NCBI GenBank assembly: GCA_963924555.1
Contig: OZ004584.1
Coordinates: forward strand, 2,603,001-2,667,000
DNA: 64,000 nucleotides
Direction of reading: 5' to 3'
Source: Crambe crambe
Lineage: Eukaryota; Porifera; Demospongiae; Poecilosclerida; Crambeidae
A program made the translations under genes and the position numbers. This document shows positions 34,566-46,721 of this stretch, one piece after another (the first letter of the stretch is position 1; the number at the start of each line of letters is the position of its first letter). The notes under the pieces were generated by a model, which did not search any database, was not told the DNA's origin, and was given only the letters and a program-made list of their open reading frames with translations.

Positions 34566-35440
34566 ACAAGTAAGCGCAAAAAATTTCTTCTAAATAAAAA
34601 GGTTAAGTAGGGATAGCTTAAAATCTAGCTGGGCTATAATATAATGTACTGCATCCTTGTATGAAAATAATCCCTACATTTATATCCACTACCTATAGCT
34701 AGCTATGGCAGTTGTAAAAGTAGGGATTATTTTCATACAAGGCTGCAGTACATTATATTATAGCCCAGCTAGATTTTAAGCTATCCCTACTTAACCTTTT
34801 TATTTAGAAGAAATTTTTTGCGCTTACTTGTTTCTATCCTTTTTTCATAGTGCTTGAAGTTGAATATAAGTTTGTGTATGTAAAGAATTGAGTGGCAGTA
34901 TTAACTGTCACTTCAACTGAGAGTATGCAGTGATTATTAATTTGACATGAGTATCTCTTTCTTTTGTAGGTACATACACAGTCTCTGCATGGTTGAAGAA
35001 TTTGTTTAGCTATTTAAGTTTTGTCTATTATTTACTTTACAGTGTAAATGACATGTGCATGGCATGGTGAAGTGAGCTGACTACACTACAGCCAAGTACT
35101 GGCTATAAACACTACTAAAAGATGAGCATCTGTACTGTAATTCAGCAAGGAGTGACTATAACATCATCAGATAAGAATAAATAGCGATTAAACTGAAGAC
35201 CTAGCCGCTTAGCTAGCTTAAGAAGCTTACGTGGCTCCGCCCATAAGCCCCGCCCCCTAACGACGTGCGCTTCAAAATGGCGTAGAAAGATTAGCTAGTG
35301 CCGAGTGCTATCGAATAGTGAAGTAGAGCCTTAGTCAAAACTAAGAGCAAAAGATCAGCCTCTAGGTGCCGCTCTAACAGATGGCCAAAGCAGAATTTTG
35401 ATGACTATAGCCAGTAAGTCGGGGCGTCGATCTTATATTT
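34566..35440 (+). mobile_element. Foldback element X, copy 1
   Basis: A 266-bp palindrome (34566-34831, outer ends ACAAGTAAGCG and CGCTTACTTGT) is followed by a tail with GAAGTGAGCTGACTACACTA and AGCAAAAGATCAGCCTCTA. The copy stops at an ATT-rich junction where element Y begins. The expected B2 segment with terminal stem-loop is missing here. Confidence 0.65.
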
Positions 35441-35455
35441 ATTATCCTTATTATT

Positions 35456-36285
35456 ACAAGTGAATGCAAAAAATTTCTTCGAAATAAAAATGTGAAGTAG
35501 GGATGCTATTATAACTGCAGCTTCATTATGAAAACCAAGTACTGCAGCATCGAAGCAGTATGGCCCAAAAATCTAGCTGGAATATGCATTATAACTGCAT
35601 GCAAGAGAGTGAACTTAGTGAAGTGACCCTTACCCATCATCAAGTACGAGATACTATTCCTACTTCACTCCCTTGGCCCTTGATCATGGGAGTGAAGTAG
35701 GAATAGTATCTTGTACTTGATGATGGGTAAGGGTCACTTCACTAAGTTCACTCTCTTGCATGCAGTTATAATGCATATTCCAGCTAGATTTTTGGGCCAT
35801 ACTGCTTCGATGCTGCAGTACTTGGTTTTCATAATGAAGCTGCAGTTATAATAGCATCCCTACTTCACATTTTTATTTCGAAGAAATTTTTTGCATTCAC
35901 TTGTTTGCATTCTTTTTCTTTGTGATTATGAAAATTGATAGACACTAAAGGCTTCCTTGATTGAACTAATGATCAGTATTTCATTCTGTTCAGGGAGGAG
36001 AGTTTGAAGGATGATCATCTGCAGTGTAATGGAGTACTGAAAGGAGTGAACATTTTAAAAAGTGAACAGCATTAGCTAATTGTTACATATGTGATCACTG
36101 AAATAATTATTGAGATGGTACGTATGTCTTGCTTGAGGGAGGAGTATGGGGAGTTTATGCATTTGGTGTAGTGATCATAATAGTGGATGCCATCAAATGG
36201 CCACATCCTGTGCAGGTGTTATATGAGGAGAACTGCTATTAATTGCCCCACCCCTTTTATGAGGTAATATCACGAAGATTTTTTT
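35456..36285 (+). mobile_element. Foldback element Y, copy 1: 450-bp near-perfect palindrome plus tail
   Basis: Bases 35456-35905 form arms of about 220 bp, opening ACAAGTGAATGC and closing GCATTCACTTGT, with the centre near 35680 around CCTTGGCCCTTGATCATGGG. I see one arm mismatch (GTACGAGATA against GTATCTTGTAC). The tail to about 36285 is shared with copy 2. There is no protein coding. Confidence 0.75.
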
Positions 36286-36289
36286 CATA

Positions 36290-37174
36290 CGAGGCTGCAG
36301 CACATTATAGATAGCCCAGCTAGATTTTAGGCTATCCCTACTTAACCTTTTTATTTGAAGAAATTTTTTACGCTCACTTGTTTCTATCCTTTTTTCTTAG
36401 TGCTTGAAGTTGAATGAGGGAGGCTACAGTACAGTACTATACAAAGCCAGCTCTACATAAACCTCTTTTGTAGGTACATACAGTGTCTCTGGTTGAAGAA
36501 TTTGTTTAGCTATTTAAGTTTTGTTGATATAAAACTTTACAGCAACAGCAATGTAAATGACATGTACACGGCATGGTGAAGTGAGCTGACTACACTACAG
36601 CCAAGTACTGGCTATAATGCTACTATATAGGATGAGCATCTGTACTGTAATTCAGCAAGGAGTGACTGGAACATCATCAGATAATGAATGAAGACCTTGG
36701 CTATAGCTAAACTTAAGCTTACGTGGCTCCGCCCATAAGCCCCGCCCCCTTCAAAATGGCGTAGAAAGATTAGCAGCTGTGTTCCGAGTGCTATCGAATA
36801 GTGAAGTAGAGCCTTAGTCAAAACTAATAGCAAAAGATCAGCCTCTAGGTGCCGCTCTAACAGATGGCCAAAGCAGAATTTTGATGACTATAGCCAGTAA
36901 GTCGGTACGTCGATCTTATACATTATTATTATTATTATTATTATAAAGAAAAAGAACGAAAAGTCAATTTTAGAACTCGTTTTTTTCTTATGTTGGCGAA
37001 TGAATTTTTGGCTTTTGAACATTCTCCTCTCTTCTTTGTAGATATAATAATTCACTGTAGCCTTCTGAGAACCTGTAGAGTAAGGGTAGAAGAGAAAGAA
37101 GAGTTTTTAGTTTATACTGTCCTATGGACTTTGACCTACCATCCCTACTTAGAGAGTGCTACCGCACTCTCTGA
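36290..37174 (+). mobile_element. Foldback element X, copy 2, with B2 3' end
   Basis: Only the right arm of the foldback remains (CTGCAGCACATTATAGATAG onward). Then come the X tail, an (ATT)n tract near 36918, the B2 segment and the stem-loop AGAGAGTGC-TACC-GCACTCTCT followed by GA before T. This copy shows that X tail, triplet repeat and B2 belong to one element. Confidence 0.65.
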
Positions 37175-37183
37175 TTATTACAA

Positions 37184-38075
37184 GTGAATGCAAAAAATTT
37201 CTTCGAAATAAAAATGTGAAGTAGGGATGCTATTATAACTGCAGCTTCATTATGAAAACCAAGTACTGCAGCATCGAAGCAGTATGGACCAAAAATCTAG
37301 CTGGAATATGTATTATAACTGCATGCAAGAGAGTGAACTTAGTGAAGTGACCCTTACCCATCATCAAGTACGAGATACTATTCCTACTTCACTCCCTTGG
37401 CCCTTGATCATGGGAGTGAAGTAGGAATAGTATCTCGTACTTGATGATGGGTAAGGGTCACTTCACTAAGTTCACTCTCTTGCATGCAGTTATAATACAT
37501 ATTCCAGCTAGATTTTTGGGCCATACTGCTTCGATGCTGCAGTACTTGGTTTTCATAATGAAGCTGCAGTTATAATAGCATCCCTACTTCACATTTTTAT
37601 TTCGAAGAAATTTTTTGCATTCACTTGTTTGCATTCTTTTTTTTTGTGATTATGAAAATTGATAGACACTAAAGGTATAGCTAGCTAATGCTTCCTTAAT
37701 TGAACTGAATTAATTTAATGATCAAATTTTTTGTAGTATTTCATTCTGTTCAGGGAGGAGAGTATGACCATCTTGAAGGATGATCATCTGCAGTGTAATG
37801 GAGTACTGAAAGGAGTGAACATTTTGAAAGTGAACAGCATTAGCTAATTGTTACGTATGTGATCATTTGAATGATTATTCAGATGGTACATACGTATGTC
37901 TTGCTTGAGGGAGGAGTATGGGGAGTTTATGCAGTGGCAGTGCATATTAATTTTGGTGTAGTGATCATAATAGTGGATGCCATGAAATGGCCACATCCTG
38001 TGCAGGTGTTATATGAGGAGAACTGCTATGAATTGCCCCACCCCTTTTATGAGGTAATATCACGAAGTGTATTGT
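37184..38075 (+). mobile_element. Foldback element Y, copy 2
   Basis: The palindrome 37184-37633 is followed by the Y tail. It begins 9 bases after the end of the X element. Its two arms share differences from copy 1: both arms have the A/T version of ATATGTATTATAAC where both arms of copy 1 have ATATGCATTATAAC. Confidence 0.75.
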
Positions 38076-38989
38076 AATAATTATAATAATTGTAAATGAG
38101 TCCATTTTTTCTGCAAATATATAAAGCGATTGGTATAATGAACTGAAATGCCAGGTTTAGGCTTGCCTTGAGATGTTTTTCTGTTTCATGAGATGATTGA
38201 GATGAAAGATTTATGAGTTTTTGTATTGTTGCTGTTTTACTTACCTGCATCCACTCATGTGTGGTAGTGGAAGTGCACTGGAAAAGAGAAGTAGCTGAGC
38301 TATGTGTAGGTGGAATAAGTGATTGTAATAATTATTTTGACTTACACGATCCACGCCAATAATTCAATTCTGCAATTTCATATGGTGATGTAATAATATA
38401 TGTAGCTATTTCATACTCACGAGGGAAGGGCATAAATCTCTGCCTCCTACTCCTCCCCCTCCTACCCCCGCGGTAGGGGGGGAAGGGATATGGCTTTGAT
38501 CATGGTGAAGGAGAGATGAAGAAGTGCATTAATATGTAGTACTAATGATAATACAGAAGAACTTACTTTCACTGAAGAGTTGTATGTATAGTCAGAGGTT
38601 GAACAATTGAAGCGATGAGAGTAATGAATTTTTGACATACTTGTACCTACACATGACTTACCCCGTAAATCTTTGCAGCATACCTGCATGAGTTTAGTAA
38701 GATGCTCATTATTATGGCTGTATGCTGATGATACATAACTTACATCAATATTCAGCAGTATGATACATCAGGAAATCTCTCAGCTTTTTATATCAGTGCT
38801 GTGATGGGCTGAGTTATAGAGAGTGACAGAAAACCACAGAAGTAATTACAGATGCATGTGTTATAAATTTGTACACAGAGTGAATTGTTGTGGTGATGTG
38901 TGGTTTAGTTAGGATTATTATGTAATCAGTTATTTATTCACCTTTTGAAATGAAATGAAGTTATATTGAAATTGTGATTTTGCCTTCAA
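38076..38989. other. No recognisable gene
   Basis: A CCCCCGCGGTAGGGGGG palindrome lies near 38463-38480. Short frames on both strands lack motifs and splice context. Confidence 0.35.
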
Positions 38990-40800
38990 TTTGGAATAGG
39001 ATTGCATTGCTACTGTGGGCAACAAATGCATTTTTGTGAAGTGTGGCTGTTCTTAAGGGGAAATATTATTCAAGGTTCATTGTTATGATTAGAAACAAAG
39101 ATGTACACGGTGTGGTATTAGAAGGCACTTTAATATTTCTATACATTGGGAGCTGTAATTGGTTTGGTAGTGAGATATGGAAGCATAATTGTTTGCAATG
39201 TTGTATTTATTTCTATTTGGAGGATGTAGTACTATGAAGGGATACTTCTGATTGACAAGGGGAGTTATTTTGTCCATTTTTTTCAGTACGGGGTTATAGT
39301 GGAACGAATGATTACCCCAGCTGTAAGAGTTTATTGCTGTATTCTCAACTTGGAATGGACTGTGTGATCTATGATTGCATTGGCAGAACACTCGATTACT
39401 GTATGTACGTACATACAATTGTACTAATTGGATTGTGATCCATTGTTATTAGGTTTTATTAATAAATGTGTATGGAATGTTATAGTGCAACCTGGAAACT
39501 GAGTTTTTGAAATAATGGTTGGTAGATGATTGGAATGGTGTGCCTGATCTTAAGGGAAAATGTTACAAGGTGCATTTATGATTATAAACAAAGGTGTATA
39601 TGGTGTGGTATTAGAAGGCACTTTTAATTAATGTGTGCATACATGGGGAGGGGGTATTGTGTAATTTGTTTGGTAGTGATTTTATTGGTGATATGGACTT
39701 CTTTCATTTGTAATGGTATTAGTAACATCAAACCAGCATTGGTTTGATTGATGTCATGGAAGCATAAAATTTGACAGGTAGCTAATGGTAGTTAAGGGGA
39801 AGTGGTATGGTGTGAATACGAACTTCAAGTTTCAATGTGATATGAGTTTTTGTTTTTTTTTGGGTTTTTTTTGGTGTGTGTGATTGATGGTGATGTATCA
39901 TTTCATGATTATAGATGTAGCTATTAATTTTTCAGGGTGGGTACAGTGTGTGGTACATGGAGTCATGAAATGTCTCGGGTCCTGTGCATGAGGAGTGAAT
40001 AGAGGTGTTTGTTGTTGATAGGGAGTATGTGGTATTGAAGTAGCTAATAGTGAGCAGGTAATATGTGGGTGTTCTTAAGGGGAAATGTTACAAGGTGCAT
40101 TGTTATGATTAGAAACAAAGGTGTACGTACATGGTGTGGTATAGAAGACACTTTAATGTTTGCATACATTGGGAAGTATAATTGGTTGGTAGTGATTTGA
40201 TGGAAGCATAATTGTATGGGCAATGTTGCATTTACGTCAGCTGATGAAGAATGAGTAGTGAATGGATGTGTATTTGGAGGATGTAGTACTATGAAGGGGA
40301 AGGGGAATACCAAGGGGGGGGGGGGGTCATTGTTCTGATTAGAAACAAAGGTGTACATGGTGTGGTATTAGAAGGTTTTTTTTGTAATGTTTGCATAGAT
40401 TGGGAGTTGTAGCTAATTGGTTTGGTAGTGATTTGATTGGTGATATGGAAGCATAATGTAGTATTTATGTCAGCTGATTAAGAAAGAGTAGTGAATAGAG
40501 GTGTATGAGGATGTACTACTTAGCTAATTTGAATGAATGGTGTGGTTGCTATAGTTAAGGGGAGGTTGGAAAGAGTGGTGTGATGTGAACTTTGGTGTGT
40601 TAAAATTTCAATGTGATATGAGTTTTTTTTTTTTTTGTTTTTTTTTTGGTGTGTGTGATGGTGATGTATCATTTCATGATTATAGATTGTGATAGTGATG
40701 TATCATTTCATGATTATAGATTGTGATAGTGATGTATCATTTCATGATTATAGATGTAGCTATGAATTTTTTTTAGGTAATCATGTATGATCAGGGTGGG
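38990..40800 (+). repeat. Degenerate long tandem array
   Basis: A unit containing CATTGTTATGATTAGAAACA, then GTGTGGTATTAGAAGGCACT and TTTGGTAGTGATTTGATTGG, recurs at about 39055, 39555, 40075 and 40325 with indels. A 33-bp subrepeat (ATGTATCATTTCATGATTAT) is present three times at 40690-40755. Frames on the minus strand across the units are repeat artefacts. Confidence 0.6.
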
Positions 40801-42044
40801 TGCAGTGTCTGGTACATGGAGTCATAAGATTTGTCTGAGGTCGTGTGCAGTAGCTATTATGGTGTGTACTGGTACAGGTTTTCTGCCAAGTCCATCCTTC
40901 CATACAGGAGGTATTTGCAACACACAGGAAGAGAACAGGTTTCTTGAGTGTACAGTGATTTCATTGGTGACTTGGAAGCATAATAAGGAATGGTTTTAAT
41001 GTTTATTTTTCAAGGGCATAATTGTAGTTAGCTAGATGGTGTGGTTTAATTTTAAAAGAAGATTTATATATGCTTGGTATAGTGTAGTATAATTATTTTG
41101 CTTGCATGGATATGTTCAGTTGTGGTATAGTGTAGCAGTGAAAGTGTATTCTTTTTTGAATAGCTATTTCTAATTGCATTGTTACTGTGTGATTGCATTG
41201 CGTGAAATAGAGGTGTATGTGAAATAATAGGGAGGATGTGGTACTATGAAGGGGGGATACGTCTGATTAATAAGGGGTGTCTTATTTATAAAATATCAAG
41301 TTATTAGGAAGCAATATTGAGTTGTGAAGGGCATGAAAGTGGTATATATGATGTGAATGTCTCTTTCAATTAGTAGGATTGTGTATATGAAATTAAACAG
41401 AGCCAGGAAGTTATACACAAAATGTGAAACTTTTCGTCCATTATGATTTTAAGTGGGAGGACTCATCAGCTGGCCCCACTATTAGTGTGCATTATTTGGA
41501 AAATATCTTTTTTTTTTGGCACTCAATGCAATAAGCCTCCCTCTTCACCATACCTATTTTCAATGACGTTGAGGGAACAAAATAACCTTGAGTTAAAGTA
41601 TGGTTTAATCTGAGATCGTTTTTGTTTCGCTCTTGTTAGAGCTCGTCAGCATGGTATACCCTGACATAGGGAACCATGGACAAAATGATCCAGATTTCAA
41701 TCTTGGATGGTTTTGTTTCACTCTGTTGCTTGATGATTAACATTTAATAGCTATTTCTAATTAATTTTGATAGCAGTGGCAAATTATGTAATTAGTCACA
41801 TGAGCTCAGGTACATAGCACCTGGCATGTATGCCATAATCAGGTACATGATACCTGATATCACATGTTAAAGACATGTGGAAGTCACTAGCTGAGGTGTG
41901 CAACACCCAGCATAATAATTATAATGTGACAATTTTAGGTGTACCTGCCACTGATAATATCATTGTTCTTTTTAGGATACAAGAATGCTATTTTCTCTTG
42001 TAGAAGTCATCATTCACTGCTGCACTTTGGAGAGAAATATGTGT
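40801..42044. other. Region 3' of the Helitron coding block; no gene seen
   Basis: It includes near 41790-41870 a cluster of GGTACAT/ATGTACC-like words (TCAGGTACATAGCACCTGGC, ATCAGGTACATGATACCTGA). The Helitron 3' terminus should lie here or nearby, but I could not assign a CTRR end with hairpin. Confidence 0.35.
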
Positions 42045-44751
42045 TAAACAATTTGGATTGGGTCAGTATTACGGATAGGTTTGACAGTCATAACGACATT
42101 GAAATGGTTCCTATGATTCTCTAAATACATTGCCTTTTGGGTTATTGGAATGATGAAGTCCTGGTCCATTTCCTCAGGAGTTATTCTGACCCAGTTATAT
42201 GAATCAGGCACATAAGTTATACTGAGGTTCTCAGTAAATGTGCAAGAGTTCTAATTTCATTATCAGTTCCCCAAATCCCATCTTGGTCCATGTTAGTGCT
42301 CCTTAAATAATCACTAACATAAACCGGGTCAAGCACATTTCGCATGTGGTCTATAATTGTTTCACGGACTTGTCTGTAGTGAGAACATGAGCCTGTTATT
42401 AGGTATGAAAGGGATCTAAAGAGACAATTACCATCTCCTTGGATTGATTTATAAGAAGCAGGACTTGTTAGGGCTAAATTGGGGCCACCTGGGTTCACAC
42501 CATTTGGACCATGTAATGGCAAGCCTAGTAAATTACAAGCTTCCAACTGCCACTCTGAGTCAACAGAGTGAAACCTTAGATCATTCCATACCTCAGTGTT
42601 TCTGGATTGTTCCAACCAGTCTGGTGTAGAGTTAGGAGGCTTTAGAGTGGATCCCACTACATCATAATGGCCAGAAGGATGAAACAGGTATATGGACTTT
42701 GCAGTCACATCTACAGTTATTGTTCTGTCAACATTATTGGGACCATATCTGTCCCAGTTGCTTGATTCTGTAGAATAAGAGAACACACATACTTTACATA
42801 AGTGTGCAAAACACAGTAATTCAATGTCTGATCCCCAAGTGTTACATTCAGCCATTTTGCTTTTCTGCAAGTACTCATCAATATTCTGGCAAGTATTAAA
42901 ACCAGTATGACTTTTGATGTGTCCCAGCATGAGGTGGGCAATACTTCTCATGTGCTGCACTATTCTAGTACGAATGGCGTGATGCTGGTCTTCACTCCCA
43001 GTCACCACTAGAGAGAGGGCTCGGAACATGCAATTTCCATCGCCCTTAACTCTTTTCACCCTTCTCATGTCTGGACGTGTCAGCGGTCTTTCCCCACTTC
43101 CCAGAAATGTAGGATTTTTTTGCTTAAAGATTGCATTCAGTGAGTGGCAAGCAGTGCGCTGCCACTGTTCATCCACAGAGTGGAATATGAACGGCCATAC
43201 TTTCTTCTGGCGAGGCTGAGTCCTTACTGATTTTGACTTAGGCTCAGGCTCATGCTTTTTTGTTGTGGGACCACATCTCTTTTTTGATTGTGGCTCTACA
43301 TCACACGTGCCGGTGAGCTTTCTTTTTCTGGAGGCACATGCAGTTGGAGTTTGATAAAGAGGGAGATCTTTTCTAAACAATTGCCTTAACCTGTTCACTT
43401 CTGCAACACTATTTTTGCTTACCCTAATTGATTGTGCATCAAATGTAGTGAGGTACAGTCCATTTAGAGACCGCACTCTTGAGAGTGCTACATAGGCCAT
43501 CCCATCTGCAAATACCTTTTCTGACAGATCTACGATAGCACAGTTTAACGACAGGCCCTGGCATTTATGTATGGTAACCCCATAGGCTAAGATTAAAGGA
43601 AATTGGGTACGGGACACATAATAATTCTTAAGTACCATGAACTTTCCCTTCACTTTTTCAATGTCACAGGCGCTGTCTAAATGGTCAAATTTAATAGAAA
43701 CTCTTTCTGGAAATACGCCAAGTATGGTGCCAATGGCACCATTCACTAAGCCTGCTTTTACATCTATATTGCGCCTGAGCATTACGCGGGCACCCAAGGC
43801 CAACTTCAGGACTGCTTCCAACCCTGCAGTGTTGTTGCAGTCGTTATTCATTTTTTCAAGTTGTTTGGCTGCCTTTTGGTGCCATTTAGCAGTGCTCCGC
43901 GTCTCGTCTACGTCATCAATGCATGGTATGACATGCACCTGAGACTGTAACTTTCCGAGCATTTCCTCATTGAGCAGATCGCATTGTTTTCTCGTCGGGA
44001 AGAGGCACACAGGATTTTCCCCCAGCTCGCTCAGTTTTACCAGCTTTTGAACTACTGGAACATGAATAACGTGCTGTTTGAGAACTGTAAGAATCTCTTC
44101 TGTGAGAGTACCACATCTCACTTTACCTAAAATATCACAGAACCGACCATCTTTTTTCTGTCTTTCATTAATTGTGAGCTCGTCATAATGGACACAGTCC
44201 TTCCAGATGTTTATCGATCCAATGCATCCCAACTTGTGCACAATGGCAGCCCTACTCATTTTTTCAAACACAGGGTTGCCATTGACTGGTTGTAATTGGA
44301 GTAAGTCCCCAACAAAGAGGATATTCTTTCCTCCAAACCAGTGATCTTCCCCAAATATTTCTTGCATTCTCATGTGCACATAGGTCAAGTTTAGACTTGA
44401 CACCATGGACACTTCATCAATCACAAGCAACTTGAGGGAACGAAGTGTCGTTTTCATCACTTTCTGAGCATCCTTTGACAGTGACCAATAGCCAGCTTCC
44501 TTGCCCTCATGTTCGATAGGCAACTGGAACAGCCTGTGTATGGTCACACCTCCAACATTGAATGCCGCCAAGCCAGTGGGTGCAGTGATAGCACACTTCA
44601 AACCCTCTGACGTCCATAAGCTGTCAACTAATGCCTTTACGGCCTCTATTAGAAAAGACTTACCAGTACCGCCAACACCACTGACAAACATTGTAAAGGG
44701 CTTGTAGTCAGAGAGAGACTGGCCCTCTTCATGTTGTTTCTGGTGAATCAA
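42045..44751 (-). pseudogene. Helitron helicase (Pif1-like) with two C-terminal OTU domains
   Basis: The open frame covers 42217-44751 (844 residues). Helicase motifs are Walker A GVGGTGKS (about residue 30), Walker B LLVIDEVSM, GDLLQLQPV, ARVMLRRN and the C-terminal AYGVTIHKCQGLSL. Two OTU cysteine-protease modules follow. OTU1 has the catalytic GDGNCMFRAL (about residue 570) and the His motif SGHYDVV. OTU2 has GDGNCLFRSL (about residue 774). Its frame is broken near 42215, after which the other frame supplies YVPDSYNWVRITPEE and the His motif NHFNVV down to about 42045. The first ATG is not at 44751; the upstream frame joins the Rep ORF through a frameshift near 44778. OTU fusions are known in some animal Helitrons; two in tandem are less usual. 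Confidence 0.85.
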
Positions 44752-46715
44752 AGTATTACGGATGTTGTCGTAGACCTTTTCTGGTCGGCGTTGAACATTT
44801 CCTCCCGTTGTTGTAGAGTGAGGCTGTCGGGCATTTTCTGATTCATGTCCTGTATATCCTTCATTGCATGCTTAGCCTCTCCGAGGATGTGCATGTTATC
44901 TTGCTCTTTGTTTTCTTTGTTCTTAGTGATTTCTGCCTTTCTTGCTTCATTTATTTTCCTCACCTTAGCCTCAGCATTGAGCATTGTCTGTAACTTTCTG
45001 TGATAATTGGAACAATCATCACTGTGGGGCAGGAGACGATTGAAAGCTTCTTCAGCAGTTTCATTTTCTCTTAGAAGAGCACCCTCATCTCTGAAGGGTA
45101 CAAAGAGAAGAATCAGAGAGTAATAGTAATCTTCTCTGTTTTCCGGTTTTGCAGGATCGAACATTTTGTGGTTGACCAATCGAGGTTTGCTGAGTTTCCT
45201 GTATATTCTGTCCCCCTTATGGTCTGTTTCATGCCAGCTGTAATTGGCAACAAAGTCATGAAGGCAGATGTCCTCCAAGTCGTCAGGTCTTTGGGGGTAG
45301 TATGTGGATAGGAAATTATGAGTAAATATGTTTTCACTCTCCGATTCCATTTTTAACAGCTGGGCATGCGTTTTTACCCTACGCTGCCTTTTGTGAGGCA
45401 TGCGAACATCGACCCATTGAATGGTAACAGACTTCTCATAGAGGTGGTCTCCACTCAAGTGGTCAGCTGCTTCATGCATCCCGCATTCACGAGACTTTAA
45501 GAACATGCGGCCAATGCTGAATAGTTTGCTGCACAGGCTCTTGTCATCTGTGATGCCCTCATACTGCTCTTGCAGGTGACCATGCTCATATTTGGTAACG
45601 TATCCACTGACGTAAGTGGATACAACCATGTCCCTGTCACCGACAAATTGTATATCCATGTTTGCCCCCCAGTTCAGAAGAAGCAAGGGATTGTAATCAT
45701 TAACCCTTACTTCGCTAGGTGCTCGTGGTATTTCGTAGATTTTCTGGTAATTTTTACAGCTCGAATCGACATTGTTTATAACGGCTGTTTCTCTCTCTGG
45801 ACGTGGAAATCCAAATTTACAGCTCGTTAGAAACAGTGACCCACGCTTGCGTTTCTTTCGACAATAATTGCTGCACTTGTGCAACTGGTACCTTGTAACC
45901 ATGTGGTGCAGTCCGGGATTGTTTTCCTTATCAGGAATGTGGCAAGTGATTCTTTCCTGAATCCAGGACAGCACCACATCTGGATCATCTTGTCCTATAA
46001 CTGGTGCACCCTTTATCCATAGGACCGCATGATAGTGTGGTGCTCCACGTGCCTGGTATTCCTTTTTCCAGTAAAAGTGCTCTACTGGACCCAGGACTTC
46101 ACCCTTTACAATGAAAGTGTTAAAGAAAGCGTGAAATTTATGAGAAAACTGCCTGGATACCGAAACAGGGTCCTCTGTGCAGAGTTTATTAATACTGTAT
46201 TTGTCTGGAACATTGTTGACTAATCTAAGATACTCAGCTATGTCAGGTGACTCATATTCTGCACAGCTGAAGGTTAGGAATAGGCTTTGAGGCCCCAGTT
46301 CCCGCAACATGCACATTAATTCACCCCTCCTCCTGTACCAATATTGTTTCGTGCCACGAATGGACTGAAACATAGTGGACAGGTTAGCTTCAAGTTTCTG
46401 GTCACTGGCTGTGACCTTCTGGAGAATGTTAGTGACTGTTGTGGGAGTGGATTTTGATGTCTTAAGCAAATTATACACACCAGCTTTTAACTCCCTTGAC
46501 TCCTTCTCCTTTAGGAGGTAAAAGACATACTGAGGGTCTTTTCTAAAGCGAGAGTCTTTATTCCACAGACGGGACTTATCGTACTCGCTGTGGGATACTG
46601 GCACCTTTCTAGGGTGGTATTTACCAAAGTTTCCATCCGGAAAGAGGATTGGGAAGCACATGGTATCGAGGTGCCTTTGAGAGCTACTCAAAGGTTCCTC
46701 TTGCACGCTTAGCAT
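44748..46715 (-). pseudogene. Helitron Rep (HUH endonuclease) domain
   Basis: 655 residues. The N-terminus has the Helitron-like start CFPILFPDGNFGKYHP. The HUH metal motif is GAPHYHAVLWI (about residue 225), and the catalytic tyrosine region is YVSGYVTKYEHGH (about residue 370), with two tyrosines spaced as in Helitron Y2 enzymes. The frame is the same as that of 46722-49364 and is separated from it by one TAA, two codons before the ATG used here. It ends out of frame with the helicase because of the shift near 44778. Rep would nick and join transposon ends. Confidence 0.85.
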
Positions 46716-46721
46716 TTTATA

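Noticed and set aside
34005-37187. Open frames at 34005-34394 and 36990-37187 with identical peptide sequence
   Set aside because: Both lie inside the B2 repeat segment and end in its stem-loop. The peptide has no domain and is shared only because the DNA is repeated.
35456-37633. The repeated palindromes considered as a CRISPR array or tRNA-like cluster
   Set aside because: There are no short regular repeats with unique spacers, no cloverleaf, and the host is clearly animal. They are foldback transposon arms.
44748-44780. Programmed ribosomal frameshift between Helitron Rep and helicase
   Set aside because: The AAAAGG run could slip, but other lesions are present (TAA at 46722, shift near 42215), so decay or error is simpler.
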